Assembly: GCA_900771085.1 (NCBI GenBank)
Contig: CAAGMR010000013.1
Location: forward strand, 1-37,610
Origin: Clostridia bacterium
GTDB taxonomy: Bacteria > Bacillota > Clostridia > Oscillospirales > Acutalibacteraceae
Reading direction: 5' to 3'
DNA: 37,610 nucleotides
Shown here: positions 15,953-25,745 of the stretch, piece after piece
Position numbering within the stretch: position 1 is the stretch's first letter
How the letters are laid out: the number at the start of each line of letters is the position of its first letter
The notes under the pieces: model-generated
Told to the model about the DNA's origin: nothing
Seen by the model: only the letters and a program-made list of their open reading frames with translations
Database searches by the model: none
Program-made: the position numbers and the translations under genes

Positions 15953-16942
15953 TTGAAGGTTAAATACTCTGTCGCACTCAGTAAACTTATGAAATCTGAA
16001 CAGTATACCGCTGTTTATCTTCCAAAGCCGGCTGAAGAGATTTTTATCAGCTCAATGGAGGTTAACCGTCCGGGTCTTATTCTTTCAGGTTTTGAGAAAA
16101 ACTTTACTGCAGAGCGTCTCGAATTCATTGGTAAAACCGAAACAATGTTTCTCCGTGAATCAACTGAGGAGGACAGAAAGGCAGCTATAAACCGTCTTGT
16201 TTCCGCTCATCCGGTAGCAATCGTTTTCTCTGTCGATGTTCCTGACGAATTCATAGAAGAATCATTCATTCCTCCTGCAAAAGAATATGAGGTTCCTATT
16301 CTTAAGGCACCTGTTCAGACATCTTTTGCAACAACATCTGTAGTTTCTTACCTCAACGTAGAACTTGCAGAAAGACAGACCGTTCACGGCGTACTTGTAG
16401 AAGTATCAGGTGAAGGCATTCTCATCATTGGTGAGAGTGGCGTCGGCAAGAGCGAATGCGTTGTTGAACTCATAAAGCGCGGCAACCGTCTTGTAGCAGA
16501 CGATGCCGTAGAAGTAAGAAAGGTTTCAAAGAAGACCCTTGTAGGTTCAGCGCCTGATAATATCAGACACTTTATCGAACTTCGCGGCGTAGGTATTATC
16601 GATGCAAGAAAGCTCTTTGGTATGGGTGCCGTTAAGCTTACTTCAAAGATTGACCTTGTAGTAAATCTCGAGGCATGGGATGAAACTAAGGCGTACGAGA
16701 GAATGGGCATCAATGACGAGACTATGGATCTCCTCGGAATTAATGTTCCTCTTTGTACTGTTCCTGTTTCTCCGGGACGTAACCTTGCCATCATCATTGA
16801 GGTTGCGGCTATTAACAACAGACTTAAAAAGATGGGAACAAATTCAGCAAGAGAACTTCTAGAAAGTCTCGGTATGCTCGATGATGAACTTACCGAAGAT
16901 GTTAGAAAGCCATCAGATATCGATATATGGCATGCTCTTTGA
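15953..16942 (+). CDS. hprK: HPr kinase/phosphorylase
   Basis: HprK phosphorylates and dephosphorylates Ser46 of HPr in response to glycolytic intermediates and phosphate, setting CcpA-type carbon catabolite control in low-GC Gram-positives. The 329-residue product has the N-terminal ligand-like domain, a conserved His in TVHGVLVEV (about 145), the P-loop GESGVGKSE (about 160-168), LVADDAVEVR and the HprK signature ELRGVGIIDARKLFGMGAV. The start is TTG, with GGAGGG 6 nt upstream. It begins a block with glucokinase and murB; pfkA stands at the far end, so control of sugar uptake and glycolysis genes are neighbours. Confidence 0.96.
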   Translation: MKVKYSVALSKLMKSEQYTAVYLPKPAEEIFISSMEVNRPGLILSGFEKNFTAERLEFIGKTETMFLRESTEEDRKAAINRLVSAHPVAIVFSVDVPDEFIEESFIPPAKEYEVPILKAPVQTSFATTSVVSYLNVELAERQTVHGVLVEVSGEGILIIGESGVGKSECVVELIKRGNRLVADDAVEVRKVSKKTLVGSAPDNIRHFIELRGVGIIDARKLFGMGAVKLTSKIDLVVNLEAWDETKAYERMGINDETMDLLGINVPLCTVPVSPGRNLAIIIEVAAINNRLKKMGTNSARELLESLGMLDDELTEDVRKPSDIDIWHAL

Positions 16943-16957
16943 TATGGAGGTTAAAAC

Positions 16958-17917
16958 ATGAAATATTCTATAGGAATTGACCTTGGCGGTACCAATATTG
17001 CTGCCGGGGTGGTTGACGAAAATAACGTAATTGTCGGAAGGGCCAATGTAAAAACGGCACTTCCAAGACCTGCGGAGTCAATAGCCGACTCCATAAAAGA
17101 AGTTGCACTTATGGCTCTTGTAGACGCAAGCGTCCTTATGTCAGATGTAACTTCTGTCGGAATAGGCACACCGGGCGCTGTCAACAGCGACGGTGTGGTT
17201 GAATTCTCAAGCAACCTGGGCTTTAACGATACGCCGCTGCGCGACATGGTCGCCGAGCGAATCAGCAAGCCTGTGTTTATAGAAAATGATGCAAACTGTG
17301 CGGCACTCGGCGAGCAGACAGCAGGCTGCGGCAATGGTGTGAAGAATTTCATTGCAGTGACACTTGGCACAGGTGTAGGCGGCGGCATCATTCTTGATGG
17401 CAAGCTGCTTACCGGCGTCAACGGCGCTGCAGGTGAGATTGGTCATATGGCTATACATTTTGACGGCCTGGCATGCCAGTGCGGAAGAACAGGATGCTTT
17501 GAACAGTATGCATCTGCAACAGCTCTGGTAAGACAGACAAAGGATGCCCTCCTTATGGACAGAGAGAAGGAGAGCATCATGTGGGAGATGATTGATGGTG
17601 ACATGAGCAAGGTGGAGGGACTTACAACCTTTAATGCTGCTCATGAGGGCGACCGCATTGCAAACGAGGTTATCGACCAGTTCGTTGAGCACCTCTCATG
17701 CGGAGTTACAAACCTCATCAACATTTTCCAGCCTGATATGGTCTGCATAGGCGGAGGCATCTCTAAACAGGGTGACTTTATCATTAAGCCGCTCATTGAA
17801 AAAGTTGAAAGAAAACGTTATACCAAGCACGCAAAGGTTCAGACAGAAATCTGCGCGGCAACACTTGGCAATGACGCAGGAATAATAGGTGCGGCTCTCC
17901 TTGAGAGACAGCACTGA
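16958..17917 (+). CDS. glk: ROK family glucokinase
   Basis: This enzyme phosphorylates glucose with ATP at the entry to glycolysis. The 319-residue product has the ATP-binding start IGIDLGGTNIAAGVVD, the catalytic region VFIENDANCAALGE, GTGVGGGIILDGKLLTG, GEIGHMAI and the ROK zinc motif CQCGRTGCFEQYAS. There is no N-terminal winged helix, so it is a kinase and not a ROK repressor. GGAGG lies before the ATG and 15 nt separate it from hprK. Its place between hprK and murB fits a sugar kinase; glucose as substrate is the standard reading of this subgroup, and other hexoses or amino sugars cannot be excluded. Confidence 0.9.
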   Translation: MKYSIGIDLGGTNIAAGVVDENNVIVGRANVKTALPRPAESIADSIKEVALMALVDASVLMSDVTSVGIGTPGAVNSDGVVEFSSNLGFNDTPLRDMVAERISKPVFIENDANCAALGEQTAGCGNGVKNFIAVTLGTGVGGGIILDGKLLTGVNGAAGEIGHMAIHFDGLACQCGRTGCFEQYASATALVRQTKDALLMDREKESIMWEMIDGDMSKVEGLTTFNAAHEGDRIANEVIDQFVEHLSCGVTNLINIFQPDMVCIGGGISKQGDFIIKPLIEKVERKRYTKHAKVQTEICAATLGNDAGIIGAALLERQH

Positions 17918-17932
17918 TAATGGGAGTTTTAT

Positions 17933-18835
17933 ATGTTTGAAAATATAATTTCTACTGCAGAAAGCTTTGGCTGCGTTTGCGAACGCAATGCAGACATGAG
18001 CCGTTATACCACATTCAGAACAGGTGGTCCTGCAGAACTTATAGTAAAACCTAACAGTGTGGATTCACTTTCTGCAATCCTTAAGGCAATCAAAGCCGAA
18101 GGAATAAAGCCGCTGGTACTTGGCAGAGGCAGCAATGTTCTTGCTCCTGATGAAGGTATAAAGGGCGTTGTAATCGTTCTCGGCGAGGACTTCGGAAAGA
18201 TTGAATACTGCGGAAACAATATGATTCGCGCACAGGCAGGTGCATCTGTAATAAAGCTTTCAAAGTTTGCACTTGAATATGAGCTTTCCGGACTTGAATT
18301 TGCCTATGGTATTCCCGGTACGGTAGGCGGCGCCATTTACATGAACGCAGGTGCTTACGGCGGAGAAATGAAAGACGTCGTAATGTTTGTTAATCACATG
18401 GACCTTGACGGAAACAGAGGATCATGGCAGTCAAAGAATGAACTCGGTCTCGGCTACAGACACAGTAACTACATGGGTTCAGACCTTATCATCACATCTG
18501 TGGTTTTCCTTCTTGATAAAGAAAATCCTGAAGCAATCAAGATGAAGATGGATAACTACATGGAAAGAAGAAAACTTAAGCAGCCACTTGATTTCCCAAG
18601 TGCAGGCAGCACTTTCAAGCGCCCTGAAGGATACTTCGCAGGTGCCCTCATTCAGGAGTGCGGCCTTAAAGGCGCATCAGTTGGCGGAGCTCAGGTTTCC
18701 GAAAAACATGCCGGCTTTGTTATCAACAAAGGTGGCGCAACATCCAACGATATTAAACAGCTTATTGAAATGGTTTCTGAGAAGGTAAAGCTTGAAAAAG
18801 GCGTTACCCTTGAACCGGAAGTGAGAATACTTTAA
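17933..18835 (+). CDS. murB: UDP-N-acetylenolpyruvoylglucosamine reductase
   Basis: MurB reduces UDP-GlcNAc-enolpyruvate to UDP-MurNAc with NADPH and FAD, the second committed step of peptidoglycan precursor synthesis in the cytoplasm. The 300-residue product shows the FAD-binding segments YTTFRTGGPAELIVKP and VLGRGSNVLAPDEG, the GLEFAYGIPGTVGGAIYMNA core, GYRHSNY, and the catalytic Ser in PSAGSTFKRP. The length and absence of the extra E. coli domain fit type II MurB. GGGAG precedes the ATG. The gene ends with a 1-nt overlap (TAATG) into rapZ. Confidence 0.95.
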   Translation: MFENIISTAESFGCVCERNADMSRYTTFRTGGPAELIVKPNSVDSLSAILKAIKAEGIKPLVLGRGSNVLAPDEGIKGVVIVLGEDFGKIEYCGNNMIRAQAGASVIKLSKFALEYELSGLEFAYGIPGTVGGAIYMNAGAYGGEMKDVVMFVNHMDLDGNRGSWQSKNELGLGYRHSNYMGSDLIITSVVFLLDKENPEAIKMKMDNYMERRKLKQPLDFPSAGSTFKRPEGYFAGALIQECGLKGASVGGAQVSEKHAGFVINKGGATSNDIKQLIEMVSEKVKLEKGVTLEPEVRIL

Positions 18836-19686
18836 TGGAACTTCTTATAGTTACCGGACTTTCCGGAGCGGGAAAGTCAAAAGCCGTAGAAATGCTCGAA
18901 GACATGGACTATGTCTGCGTGGATAATATTCCACCAAAGCTTATTCCTGCATTCGGTCAGATTCTCAAGGGCTCCAACAATAAAAGAACAGCAATAGTTG
19001 TGGATGCCAGAGCGGGCGAGGGCCTTGACGTTCTCATGAGCTCTCTTGAAGAACTTTCGGATATCGGTGTTAATTACAGAATTCTTTTCATCGATTGCGA
19101 CGATACGGTTCTTGTAAACCGCTTTAAGGAGACCAGAAGACGTCATCCTCTTGCAAAGAAGTACAATAATTCCACAACTGAAGCCCTGAAAGCGGAGAGA
19201 AAGCTTATGACTCCGCTTAAGGACAAGGCAGATTATGTTATTGATACAACTCACATGAAACCTGCTCAGCTTAAAGAGCGTGTTGCGGGTCTGTTCCTTA
19301 GCGGAACAAGTGAGGTTATTACGGTTCAGATTATGTCTTTCGGATTCAAGCATGGCATACCGGCAGATGCCGACCTGGTATTTGATGTCCGCTGTCTTCC
19401 AAATCCTTTTTACATTCCTGAACTTAAAAATCTGACAGGTCTGGATGAAGCGGTCAGTTCATATGTTATGAGCTTTGAACAGTCTCAGGTGCTTTTCGAC
19501 AAGATTGTGGACCTCATTGATTACGCCATGCCTCTTTACATCGAAGAGGGCAAGAGCGAACTTGTAATTGCTTTCGGATGTACGGGCGGCCATCATCGTT
19601 CCGTAACTTTTGCGGAAGGTCTTGCAAAGCATCTTGAAGAGAATGGCATAAAGTGCAGCATTCATCACAGAGATATTCAAAAGTAG
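18835..19686 (+). CDS. rapZ: RapZ (YvcJ) family nucleotide-binding protein
   Basis: RapZ/YvcJ proteins bind nucleotides; in enteric bacteria RapZ is an RNA adaptor controlling glucosamine-6-phosphate synthase, while in Bacillus YvcJ affects competence. The 283-residue product has Walker A GLSGAGKSKA at 8-17, VDARAGE, a Walker B-like ILFIDCDD and the conserved C-terminal domain (MSFGFKHGIPADADLVFDVR, then CTGGHHRSV). The start overlaps murB. The next gene is whiA, 9 nt on; the usual middle gene yvcK is missing. Confidence 0.94.
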   Translation: MELLIVTGLSGAGKSKAVEMLEDMDYVCVDNIPPKLIPAFGQILKGSNNKRTAIVVDARAGEGLDVLMSSLEELSDIGVNYRILFIDCDDTVLVNRFKETRRRHPLAKKYNNSTTEALKAERKLMTPLKDKADYVIDTTHMKPAQLKERVAGLFLSGTSEVITVQIMSFGFKHGIPADADLVFDVRCLPNPFYIPELKNLTGLDEAVSSYVMSFEQSQVLFDKIVDLIDYAMPLYIEEGKSELVIAFGCTGGHHRSVTFAEGLAKHLEENGIKCSIHHRDIQK

Positions 19687-19695
19687 GGTAGTAAT

Positions 19696-20631
19696 ATGTC
19701 TTTTTCCAGCAAAGTTAAGGACGAACTGGTTGAGAATACAAAAGAAACAATGGCAGCGGGTCTTGAAAAGAATTGCTGTCATCTCAGTCTTCAGTACGGC
19801 CTCTTTCTGTTTTGTCGCAATTTTTCTGCGAACGAAATTTCAATTAAAACTGAAAATAAGGGTATAGCAGAACTGTTTTGCGATGCGGCAAGAGAGATTA
19901 CCGGAACAAAGCCTTCAATGGGCAAGTCTCCAAAGGGTAAGTTTACGGTAAAGGTTGAGTCCGAAGAGGCAAGACATGTTTTACTTTCCGAATTCGGATA
20001 CAGCGGAACGGAAATCAGTTTCCGACTGAACGAGGGCATAGTTGCCAACAGCTGCTGTAAATCAGCAATGCTCAGGGGAGCTTTCCTGTCCTGCGGTTCC
20101 GTTACCAATCCCGAAAAGGCTTACCATGTTGAATTTGTAATGCCTCACAAGGCTTTGGCGGATGACTTTATAAAGTTCCTTGAGTCCATGGGCTTTTCTC
20201 CAAAGCATGTAAGCAGAAACGGTTCTCACGTTGTTTATTTCAAGGACAGTGAGAGCATAGAAGATCTCCTTACAACAATTGGCGCAACAGATTCCACACT
20301 GGATATGATGGGAACCAAGATGTACAAGGACATGCGTAACAAGGTTAACAGACGTATGAACTTTGAAAATGCGAACTCATCCCGTGCTTTTGACGCTGCG
20401 TATAAACAGATGGAAGCTATCCGCTTTATTGAAAGCACACGAGGACTCGAAGCTCTAAGCTCTGAACTTCGTGAAATAGCAATTCTTCGCATAAACAATC
20501 CCGAGTTCACTCTTAAGGAACTCGGAGAGGCTCTTCCGGTGCCGATTTCCAAATCCGGAGTTAATCACAGACTTCAGAAAATAATGGAGTACGCCGACGA
20601 TATAAGACTTATCGAGAGCGTAAAGGAATAA
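19696..20631 (+). CDS. whiA: WhiA, DNA-binding cell-division/sporulation regulator
   Basis: WhiA controls division and, in actinobacteria, sporulation genes; in Bacillus it affects chromosome segregation and division. The 311-residue product opens with the family start MSFSSKVKDELVEN, carries a degenerate LAGLIDADG-type domain (CCKSAMLRGAFLSCGSVTNP, then HVEFVMPHKALADDFIKFL) and ends with a helix-turn-helix (FTLKELGEALPVPISKSGVN). A weak AGGGTAG site precedes ATG. It is tightly placed between rapZ and dnaE. Confidence 0.95.
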   Translation: MSFSSKVKDELVENTKETMAAGLEKNCCHLSLQYGLFLFCRNFSANEISIKTENKGIAELFCDAAREITGTKPSMGKSPKGKFTVKVESEEARHVLLSEFGYSGTEISFRLNEGIVANSCCKSAMLRGAFLSCGSVTNPEKAYHVEFVMPHKALADDFIKFLESMGFSPKHVSRNGSHVVYFKDSESIEDLLTTIGATDSTLDMMGTKMYKDMRNKVNRRMNFENANSSRAFDAAYKQMEAIRFIESTRGLEALSSELREIAILRINNPEFTLKELGEALPVPISKSGVNHRLQKIMEYADDIRLIESVKE

Positions 20632-20632
20632 T

Positions 20633-23600
20633 ATGGCTTTTACACATTTGCATGTTCATAGCGAATACAGCCTTCTTGATGGTGCTTGCCGTATAGAACC
20701 GCTGGTAAAAAAAGCTGCGGAACTGGGGCAGACAAGTCTTGCCATCACAGACCACGGCGTAATGTATGGCGCCGTAAGCTTCTATAAGACATGCAAAGCA
20801 AATGGAGTAAAACCTATTATAGGCTGTGAAGTATATGTAGCCTCCGGCAGTATGCATGACAAACAGGGTATGGCGGCAAGAGAGCGTCATCACCTTATTC
20901 TGCTCTGTAAAAATATGGAAGGCTATTCCAACCTCATAAAAATGGTATCAAGGTCTTTCACTGAGGGTTTCTACATGAAACCTCGTGTAGACCTTGACTT
21001 ACTGCGTAAATACTCGAGTGGACTTATCGCTACAAGTGCATGCCTTGCAGGTAGCGTTCAGTCCGCTCTTCTTAATAATGATTATGACAGAGCAAAGGAA
21101 CTTGCTCTTGAACTGGACGATATATTTGGCAGAGGCAATTTCTACCTTGAACTTCAGAATCACGGCCTCAATGAAGAGGTAAAGATTCTTCCGAACATTA
21201 TCAGAATATCAAGGGAAACCGGCATACCTCTGGTTTGTACCAATGACGTTCATTACATTGAAAAGGAAGATTCAAAGACTCAGAAGATTCTGGTTTGCAT
21301 ACAGACAGGCCATACCATAGATGAAGACACTGGTCTCGATTTCCGCACAGATGAGTTCTACCTCAAGTCAGAAGAGGAGATGCAGTCGCTGTTCGGCATG
21401 GTGCCGGAAGCATTGGAGAATACTCAGGTTATCGCAGATGCATGTAATGTCGAATTTGAATTCGGAGTTACCAAACTTCCTCATTTCGATGTGCCGGAAG
21501 GCTTAACACACGCAGAATATCTTCGCAACATGGCAGTAGCCGGTCTTGAAAAGAGATACGGAAGCGATGTTCCTGAAAGCTATGTTGAGAGAATGAATTA
21601 TGAGCTTTCCGTAGTCGACTCTATGGGCTACACCGATTACTACCTCATAGTTCATGACTTCGTAAACTATGCAAAGTCAAAAGGAATTCCTGTCGGTCCG
21701 GGAAGAGGATCGGGAGCGGGCAGTATAGTTGCGTATCTTGTCGGAATAACCGATATAGACCCAATGCAGTACAACCTTCTCTTCGAGCGTTTCCTGAACC
21801 CTGAAAGAGTCTCAATGCCGGACTTCGATATTGACTTCTGCTATGAGAGAAGACCTGAAGTCATAGAATATGTTACGCAAAAATATGGCGCAGACCATGT
21901 TGCTCAGATAGTAACCTTCGGTACACTGGCTGCCCGCCAGGCCATCCGCGACTGCGGTCGCGTACTTGGCGTACCATACGCCAAGGTAGATGCCGTAACA
22001 AAGCAGATTCCGTGGAGACTCGGCCACAATTTATCAAAGGCCATTGATAAATCTCCCGAGATAAAACAGCTTATAGAGAGCGATTCTGAAATCCGCGAGA
22101 TGGTTCAGAACGCTCTGAAGATAGAGGGCATGCCACGACATACGTCTACCCATGCCGCAGGCGTCGTTATTACAGCTGACGCCGTTGATACCTATGTTCC
22201 GCTTTCAGTTAAGGACGATACAACGGTTACTCAGTATACGATGACTGAACTTGAAGAACTTGGACTCCTTAAGATGGACTTCCTTGGACTTCGTACACTT
22301 ACGGTTATTCATGACTGCGAAGAATTAATTCGTCGCGATGATCCGAATTTCAGCGTAGATGGCATTGATTATTCCGATAAGGAAACCTTCAAAATGCTCG
22401 GAAGAGGAGAGACCGAAGGTGTATTCCAGTTTGAATCAACAGGACTTAAATCTGTCATGATTCAGTTCAAGCCGGATAAACTCGAGGACCTCATAGCCAT
22501 TACATCTCTTTACAGACCGGGTCCTATGGATTCTATCCCGACTTATATCCGCAACAGACATAATCCTTCACTGGTTTCTTACAAGACACCTCAGATGGAA
22601 GAGATACTTGATGTCACATATGGCTGTATGGTTTACCAGGAACAGGTAATGGAAATATGCAGAAAGCTTGCAGGTTATTCTTTCGGACACGCAGATATTG
22701 TTCGTCGTGCCATGTCCAAGAAGAAAAAGAATGTCATGGAGGAGGAGCGCGTATCCTTCGTCGCAGGCTGCAAAAACAACGGCATCTCCGAGTCTGTCGC
22801 AAACTCTATTTTTGATGACATGATTTCATTTGCATCCTATGCTTTCAACAAGTCGCATGCGGCAGCGTATGCGACGGTTGCATTCAGGACTGCTTATCTA
22901 AAGTGCCACTATCCTGCGCAGTATATGGCTTCTCTTATCACGTCCTTCCTCGGCTCTACAGACAAGGTCGTTGAGTATATCGCCGAATGCGGCAACCTTG
23001 GCATCAGGGTTAATCCGCCTCATGTAAACAGAAGCTATGAGCGCTTTACGGTTGAAAATGGCGATATTAACTTTGGACTGCTTGCCGTAAAAGGACTTGG
23101 ACGAAATATTATTGCAGATATTGTCAGAGAAAGAGAGCTTAATGGAGAATATACTTCCTTTTATACCTTCGTTAAGCGAATAAATACACGCAATTTCAAC
23201 CGCAAGGCGGTTGAGGCTCTCATCAAGTGCGGCGCACTTGACGGACTGGACCTCAACAGAAGACAGATGATATCAATGCTTCCGGAAGTGCTTGATGAAC
23301 TCGACAGCTTTAAGCGCAAGAATGTCGAAGGTCAGATGGGTCTGTTTGACATGATGGGCGAAAAAGAAGCCGAGACAAGGGGAATAGTTATTCCGCAGGT
23401 TGAAGAGTTCTCAGGTGCGGATCTTCTGGCTTTTGAAAAGGAAACTACGGGTCTGTACATTTCAGGACATCCTATGCAGGGCTACTCAAGCCTCATAGAT
23501 GCGCTGAAAACTCCAAAGATATTCGAATTGCTGTCGGCTACCGAAGACGGAACTTCAAAGTACCGCGATGACGATGTCGTAAAAGTGCTTGTAATGCTTG

Positions 23601-24079
23601 AAGACATGCATATAAGGCTTACAAAGTCCGGATCAACAATGGCAAACACAGTCATAGAAGATCTTACGGGTAGTATGGAAATGACAGTCTTTCCAAAGAC
23701 GTATTCAGCCTGCAGCAGACTGCTTCAGGAGGGCAAGGTAATACTTGTAACCGGCAGACTGGCTGTCAAGGACGAGGAAAAGCCGCGAATTCTTGCAACA
23801 AAGATAGAGGAGTGCCCAACTTCTGCCGAAACGGCAAAACCGAAGCAGCACAAGGTTAACGGTCTTTTCCTGAGATTCCCGTCAAAGGATGCACCGACCA
23901 TGCCGAAGGTAGCTACGCTTCTGGAAATATTTGCAGGCGGAACAAACCCTGTGCATTTCTTCTTCGAAGACAGCGGAAAGTACGAAACCCAGAGACAGTT
24001 CGGTACAATCTTTGTCAGCGAGGGCCTAAAGCGGGAACTTAAACAGCTTTTGGGAGAAAACAACGTTTTCTTCAGATAA
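20633..24079 (+). CDS. dnaE: DNA polymerase III alpha subunit DnaE
   Basis: This C-family replicative polymerase probably works beside PolC on the lagging strand, as in other Bacillota; polC is not in the window. The 1148-residue protein has an N-terminal PHP domain (THLHVHSEYSLLDGACRI, ITDHGVMYG), the palm motifs GPGRGSGAGSIVAYL and MPDFDIDFCYERR with two catalytic Asp residues, RQAIRDCGRV, the finger region (SYAFNKSHAAAYA), a helix-hairpin-helix part and a C-terminal OB fold (TVIEDLTGSMEMTVFP). AAAGGA within the whiA 3' end supports the ATG, 1 nt after the whiA stop. Confidence 0.97.
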   Translation: MAFTHLHVHSEYSLLDGACRIEPLVKKAAELGQTSLAITDHGVMYGAVSFYKTCKANGVKPIIGCEVYVASGSMHDKQGMAARERHHLILLCKNMEGYSNLIKMVSRSFTEGFYMKPRVDLDLLRKYSSGLIATSACLAGSVQSALLNNDYDRAKELALELDDIFGRGNFYLELQNHGLNEEVKILPNIIRISRETGIPLVCTNDVHYIEKEDSKTQKILVCIQTGHTIDEDTGLDFRTDEFYLKSEEEMQSLFGMVPEALENTQVIADACNVEFEFGVTKLPHFDVPEGLTHAEYLRNMAVAGLEKRYGSDVPESYVERMNYELSVVDSMGYTDYYLIVHDFVNYAKSKGIPVGPGRGSGAGSIVAYLVGITDIDPMQYNLLFERFLNPERVSMPDFDIDFCYERRPEVIEYVTQKYGADHVAQIVTFGTLAARQAIRDCGRVLGVPYAKVDAVTKQIPWRLGHNLSKAIDKSPEIKQLIESDSEIREMVQNALKIEGMPRHTSTHAAGVVITADAVDTYVPLSVKDDTTVTQYTMTELEELGLLKMDFLGLRTLTVIHDCEELIRRDDPNFSVDGIDYSDKETFKMLGRGETEGVFQFESTGLKSVMIQFKPDKLEDLIAITSLYRPGPMDSIPTYIRNRHNPSLVSYKTPQMEEILDVTYGCMVYQEQVMEICRKLAGYSFGHADIVRRAMSKKKKNVMEEERVSFVAGCKNNGISESVANSIFDDMISFASYAFNKSHAAAYATVAFRTAYLKCHYPAQYMASLITSFLGSTDKVVEYIAECGNLGIRVNPPHVNRSYERFTVENGDINFGLLAVKGLGRNIIADIVRERELNGEYTSFYTFVKRINTRNFNRKAVEALIKCGALDGLDLNRRQMISMLPEVLDELDSFKRKNVEGQMGLFDMMGEKEAETRGIVIPQVEEFSGADLLAFEKETTGLYISGHPMQGYSSLIDALKTPKIFELLSATEDGTSKYRDDDVVKVLVMLEDMHIRLTKSGSTMANTVIEDLTGSMEMTVFPKTYSACSRLLQEGKVILVTGRLAVKDEEKPRILATKIEECPTSAETAKPKQHKVNGLFLRFPSKDAPTMPKVATLLEIFAGGTNPVHFFFEDSGKYETQRQFGTIFVSEGLKRELKQLLGENNVFFR

Positions 24080-24085
24080 ACATAA

Positions 24086-24113
24086 TTGACGTATTGGGTT
24101 CTTGGTATATAAT
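24086..24113 (+). promoter_or_regulatory. Promoter of pfkA
   Basis: TTGACG and TATAAT are 16 nt apart, and the start would lie near 24120, about 25 nt before the ATG. A complementary pair, TTGGGTT (24094-24100) and AACCCAA (24125-24131), spans the -10 and could be a repressor site or chance. Confidence 0.8.
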
Positions 24114-24144
24114 GAATTTCAAGCAACCCAAGGAGGCTTAATAT

Positions 24145-25113
24145 ATGAAGACTATTGCAGTTTTAACAAGTGGCGGAGACTCTCCGGGAATGAATGCGGC
24201 AGTTCGTGCCGTTGTTCGAACAGGTATAGAAAATGACATGAGAGTATTGGGCGTATACAACGGTTACGAAGGCCTTATGGCCGGAGACGTTGTTGAACTT
24301 AATCTCCGCAGTGTTTCAAATATCGTTCAGCGAGGCGGTACTATCCTCAGAACTGCCAGAAGTGAAGAATTCAAAACAGAAAGAGGCCAGAAAAAGGCTG
24401 CAGAGATGTGTGAACGTCTCGGTATCGAAGGCCTTGTTGTAATCGGAGGAGACGGTTCCTTCCGTGGTGCGAAGGCCCTTTCAAAGCACGGCGTATCTGT
24501 TGTGGGTATTCCGGGAACCATCGATAACGATATTGCATGTACAGATCTTACAATCGGCTTTGACACCGCAGTTAATACTGTAATGGAAATGGTCGACAAG
24601 GTTCGTGATACCACAGAATCTCATTCACGCTGTTCTGTAATTGAAGTAATGGGACGAAAGGCCGGTTACATTGCTCTTTATTCAGGTATTGCAGTTGGCG
24701 CAACCTGTATCCTTATTCCTGAATTTGAATATGACTTTGACCTTGATGTTGTAGAACGTATGAAGCATACAATCAGCGCAGGTAAGCAGCACTTCGTTAT
24801 TATCTTTGCTGAAGGCTGTGGCGATGCCACAGAGATGGCCAAAACAATCCAGGCTGAAACAGGTGTCGAATCAAGAGCTACAATTCTTGGCCATGTTCAG
24901 CGAGGCGGTACACCTACAGTAAATGACAGAGTTCTCGCTTCACGCATGGGCAACTATGCGGCAAGGCTTCTCAGAGACCAGACCAATACATCGAGCAGAG
25001 TAGTATGCGTAAAGGACGACAAGATCGTTGACTACGATATTGATGAAGCTCTCGAGATGGAGAAGGAGATAGACATCGATCTCTACCGTATGGCTCACGA
25101 AATCTCAATCTAA
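24145..25113 (+). CDS. pfkA: ATP-dependent 6-phosphofructokinase
   Basis: PfkA phosphorylates fructose 6-phosphate to the 1,6-bisphosphate, the committed glycolytic step. The 322-residue product matches the bacterial enzyme almost position for position: SGGDSPGMNAAVRAVVR, the ATP loop G101-G-D-G104-S (Gly104 marks the ATP and not the pyrophosphate type), and GIPGTIDNDI with the catalytic Asp127. VMGRKAGYIALYSGIA and the allosteric-site region are intact. AAGGAGG stands 8 nt before the ATG. It has its own promoter and terminator and so is a single-gene unit, although it follows hprK-glk in the same block. Confidence 0.97.
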   Translation: MKTIAVLTSGGDSPGMNAAVRAVVRTGIENDMRVLGVYNGYEGLMAGDVVELNLRSVSNIVQRGGTILRTARSEEFKTERGQKKAAEMCERLGIEGLVVIGGDGSFRGAKALSKHGVSVVGIPGTIDNDIACTDLTIGFDTAVNTVMEMVDKVRDTTESHSRCSVIEVMGRKAGYIALYSGIAVGATCILIPEFEYDFDLDVVERMKHTISAGKQHFVIIFAEGCGDATEMAKTIQAETGVESRATILGHVQRGGTPTVNDRVLASRMGNYAARLLRDQTNTSSRVVCVKDDKIVDYDIDEALEMEKEIDIDLYRMAHEISI

Positions 25114-25117
25114 CCAC

Positions 25118-25152
25118 AAAGACCCAATCAGTGATGACTGGGTCTTTTTTTT
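25118..25152 (+). terminator. Intrinsic terminator after pfkA
   Basis: AAAGACCCA pairs with TGGGTCTTT, extended by TCA/TGA around a GTGA loop, and eight T residues follow. Confidence 0.9.
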
Positions 25153-25226
25153 AGAACGTGTTGTATAAAATGTACAAGGATAATTAAGAATGTTGAAAAT
25201 TTATATAAAAAATATTTAAAAAAGTG

Positions 25227-25255
25227 TTGACATTCAGGTAGACCGGGTTTATTAT
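25227..25255 (+). promoter_or_regulatory. Strong promoter for a large non-coding RNA
   Basis: A perfect -35 (TTGACA, 25227-25232) is 17 nt from TATTAT (25250-25255). The preceding 50 nt are almost only A and T, like an UP element. No reading frame follows, so the promoter points to an abundant RNA starting near 25262. Confidence 0.8.
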
Positions 25256-25745
25256 AAAGACAGAAAAGAAAAACATCTTCTAAAAAAAAGAAAATAACGT
25301 AGAACACGAACGAAAGGAATGAGTCCAATGGGCATAGAAGAGGTGTCAGGCCAGTAATCCTAAAAGCTTACTAATCGGGTTGACAAAAAGTTATTAAATT
25401 AAAAATAAGTAAATTTAATATGAGTCAACATTAGCAAGTGCTCGTGTTTCAAGATAAGCTTTCAGGGTGAAAGCAAAAGGTTTTACATATAACTTTTTAC
25501 CTGGTGCAATAACCCGTGAATTACTTAAAGTTCTTAAAAACCGAAACGCTATAAAAACAATCCAGTTTATGGAAATAAGATAAAAAAGAAATAGGCAGAG
25601 ATCAGTCACTGAAGAACAGAAATTAAGTAACAGGTAATTACAGATCGGACAGGTAAAAATCAGATTACATTTAAGCCTTAGAGGTATATAACCTAGAAAG
25701 GCAAATCATATAATCAAAACCAATTTAATAAAGTAAATTAAAAAG

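Noticed and set aside
25161..25177. TTGTA...TACAA inverted repeat upstream of the RNA promoter
   Set aside because: Only 5-bp arms in very A/T-rich sequence; chance is likely and no known operator fits well.
25415..25609. Minus-strand open frame of 64 codons and another at 25128-25328 inside the non-coding region
   Set aside because: Low-complexity, hydrophobic or Lys/Asn-poor translations with no ribosome site or promoter; they lie opposite the predicted RNA and span its promoter or structural elements.
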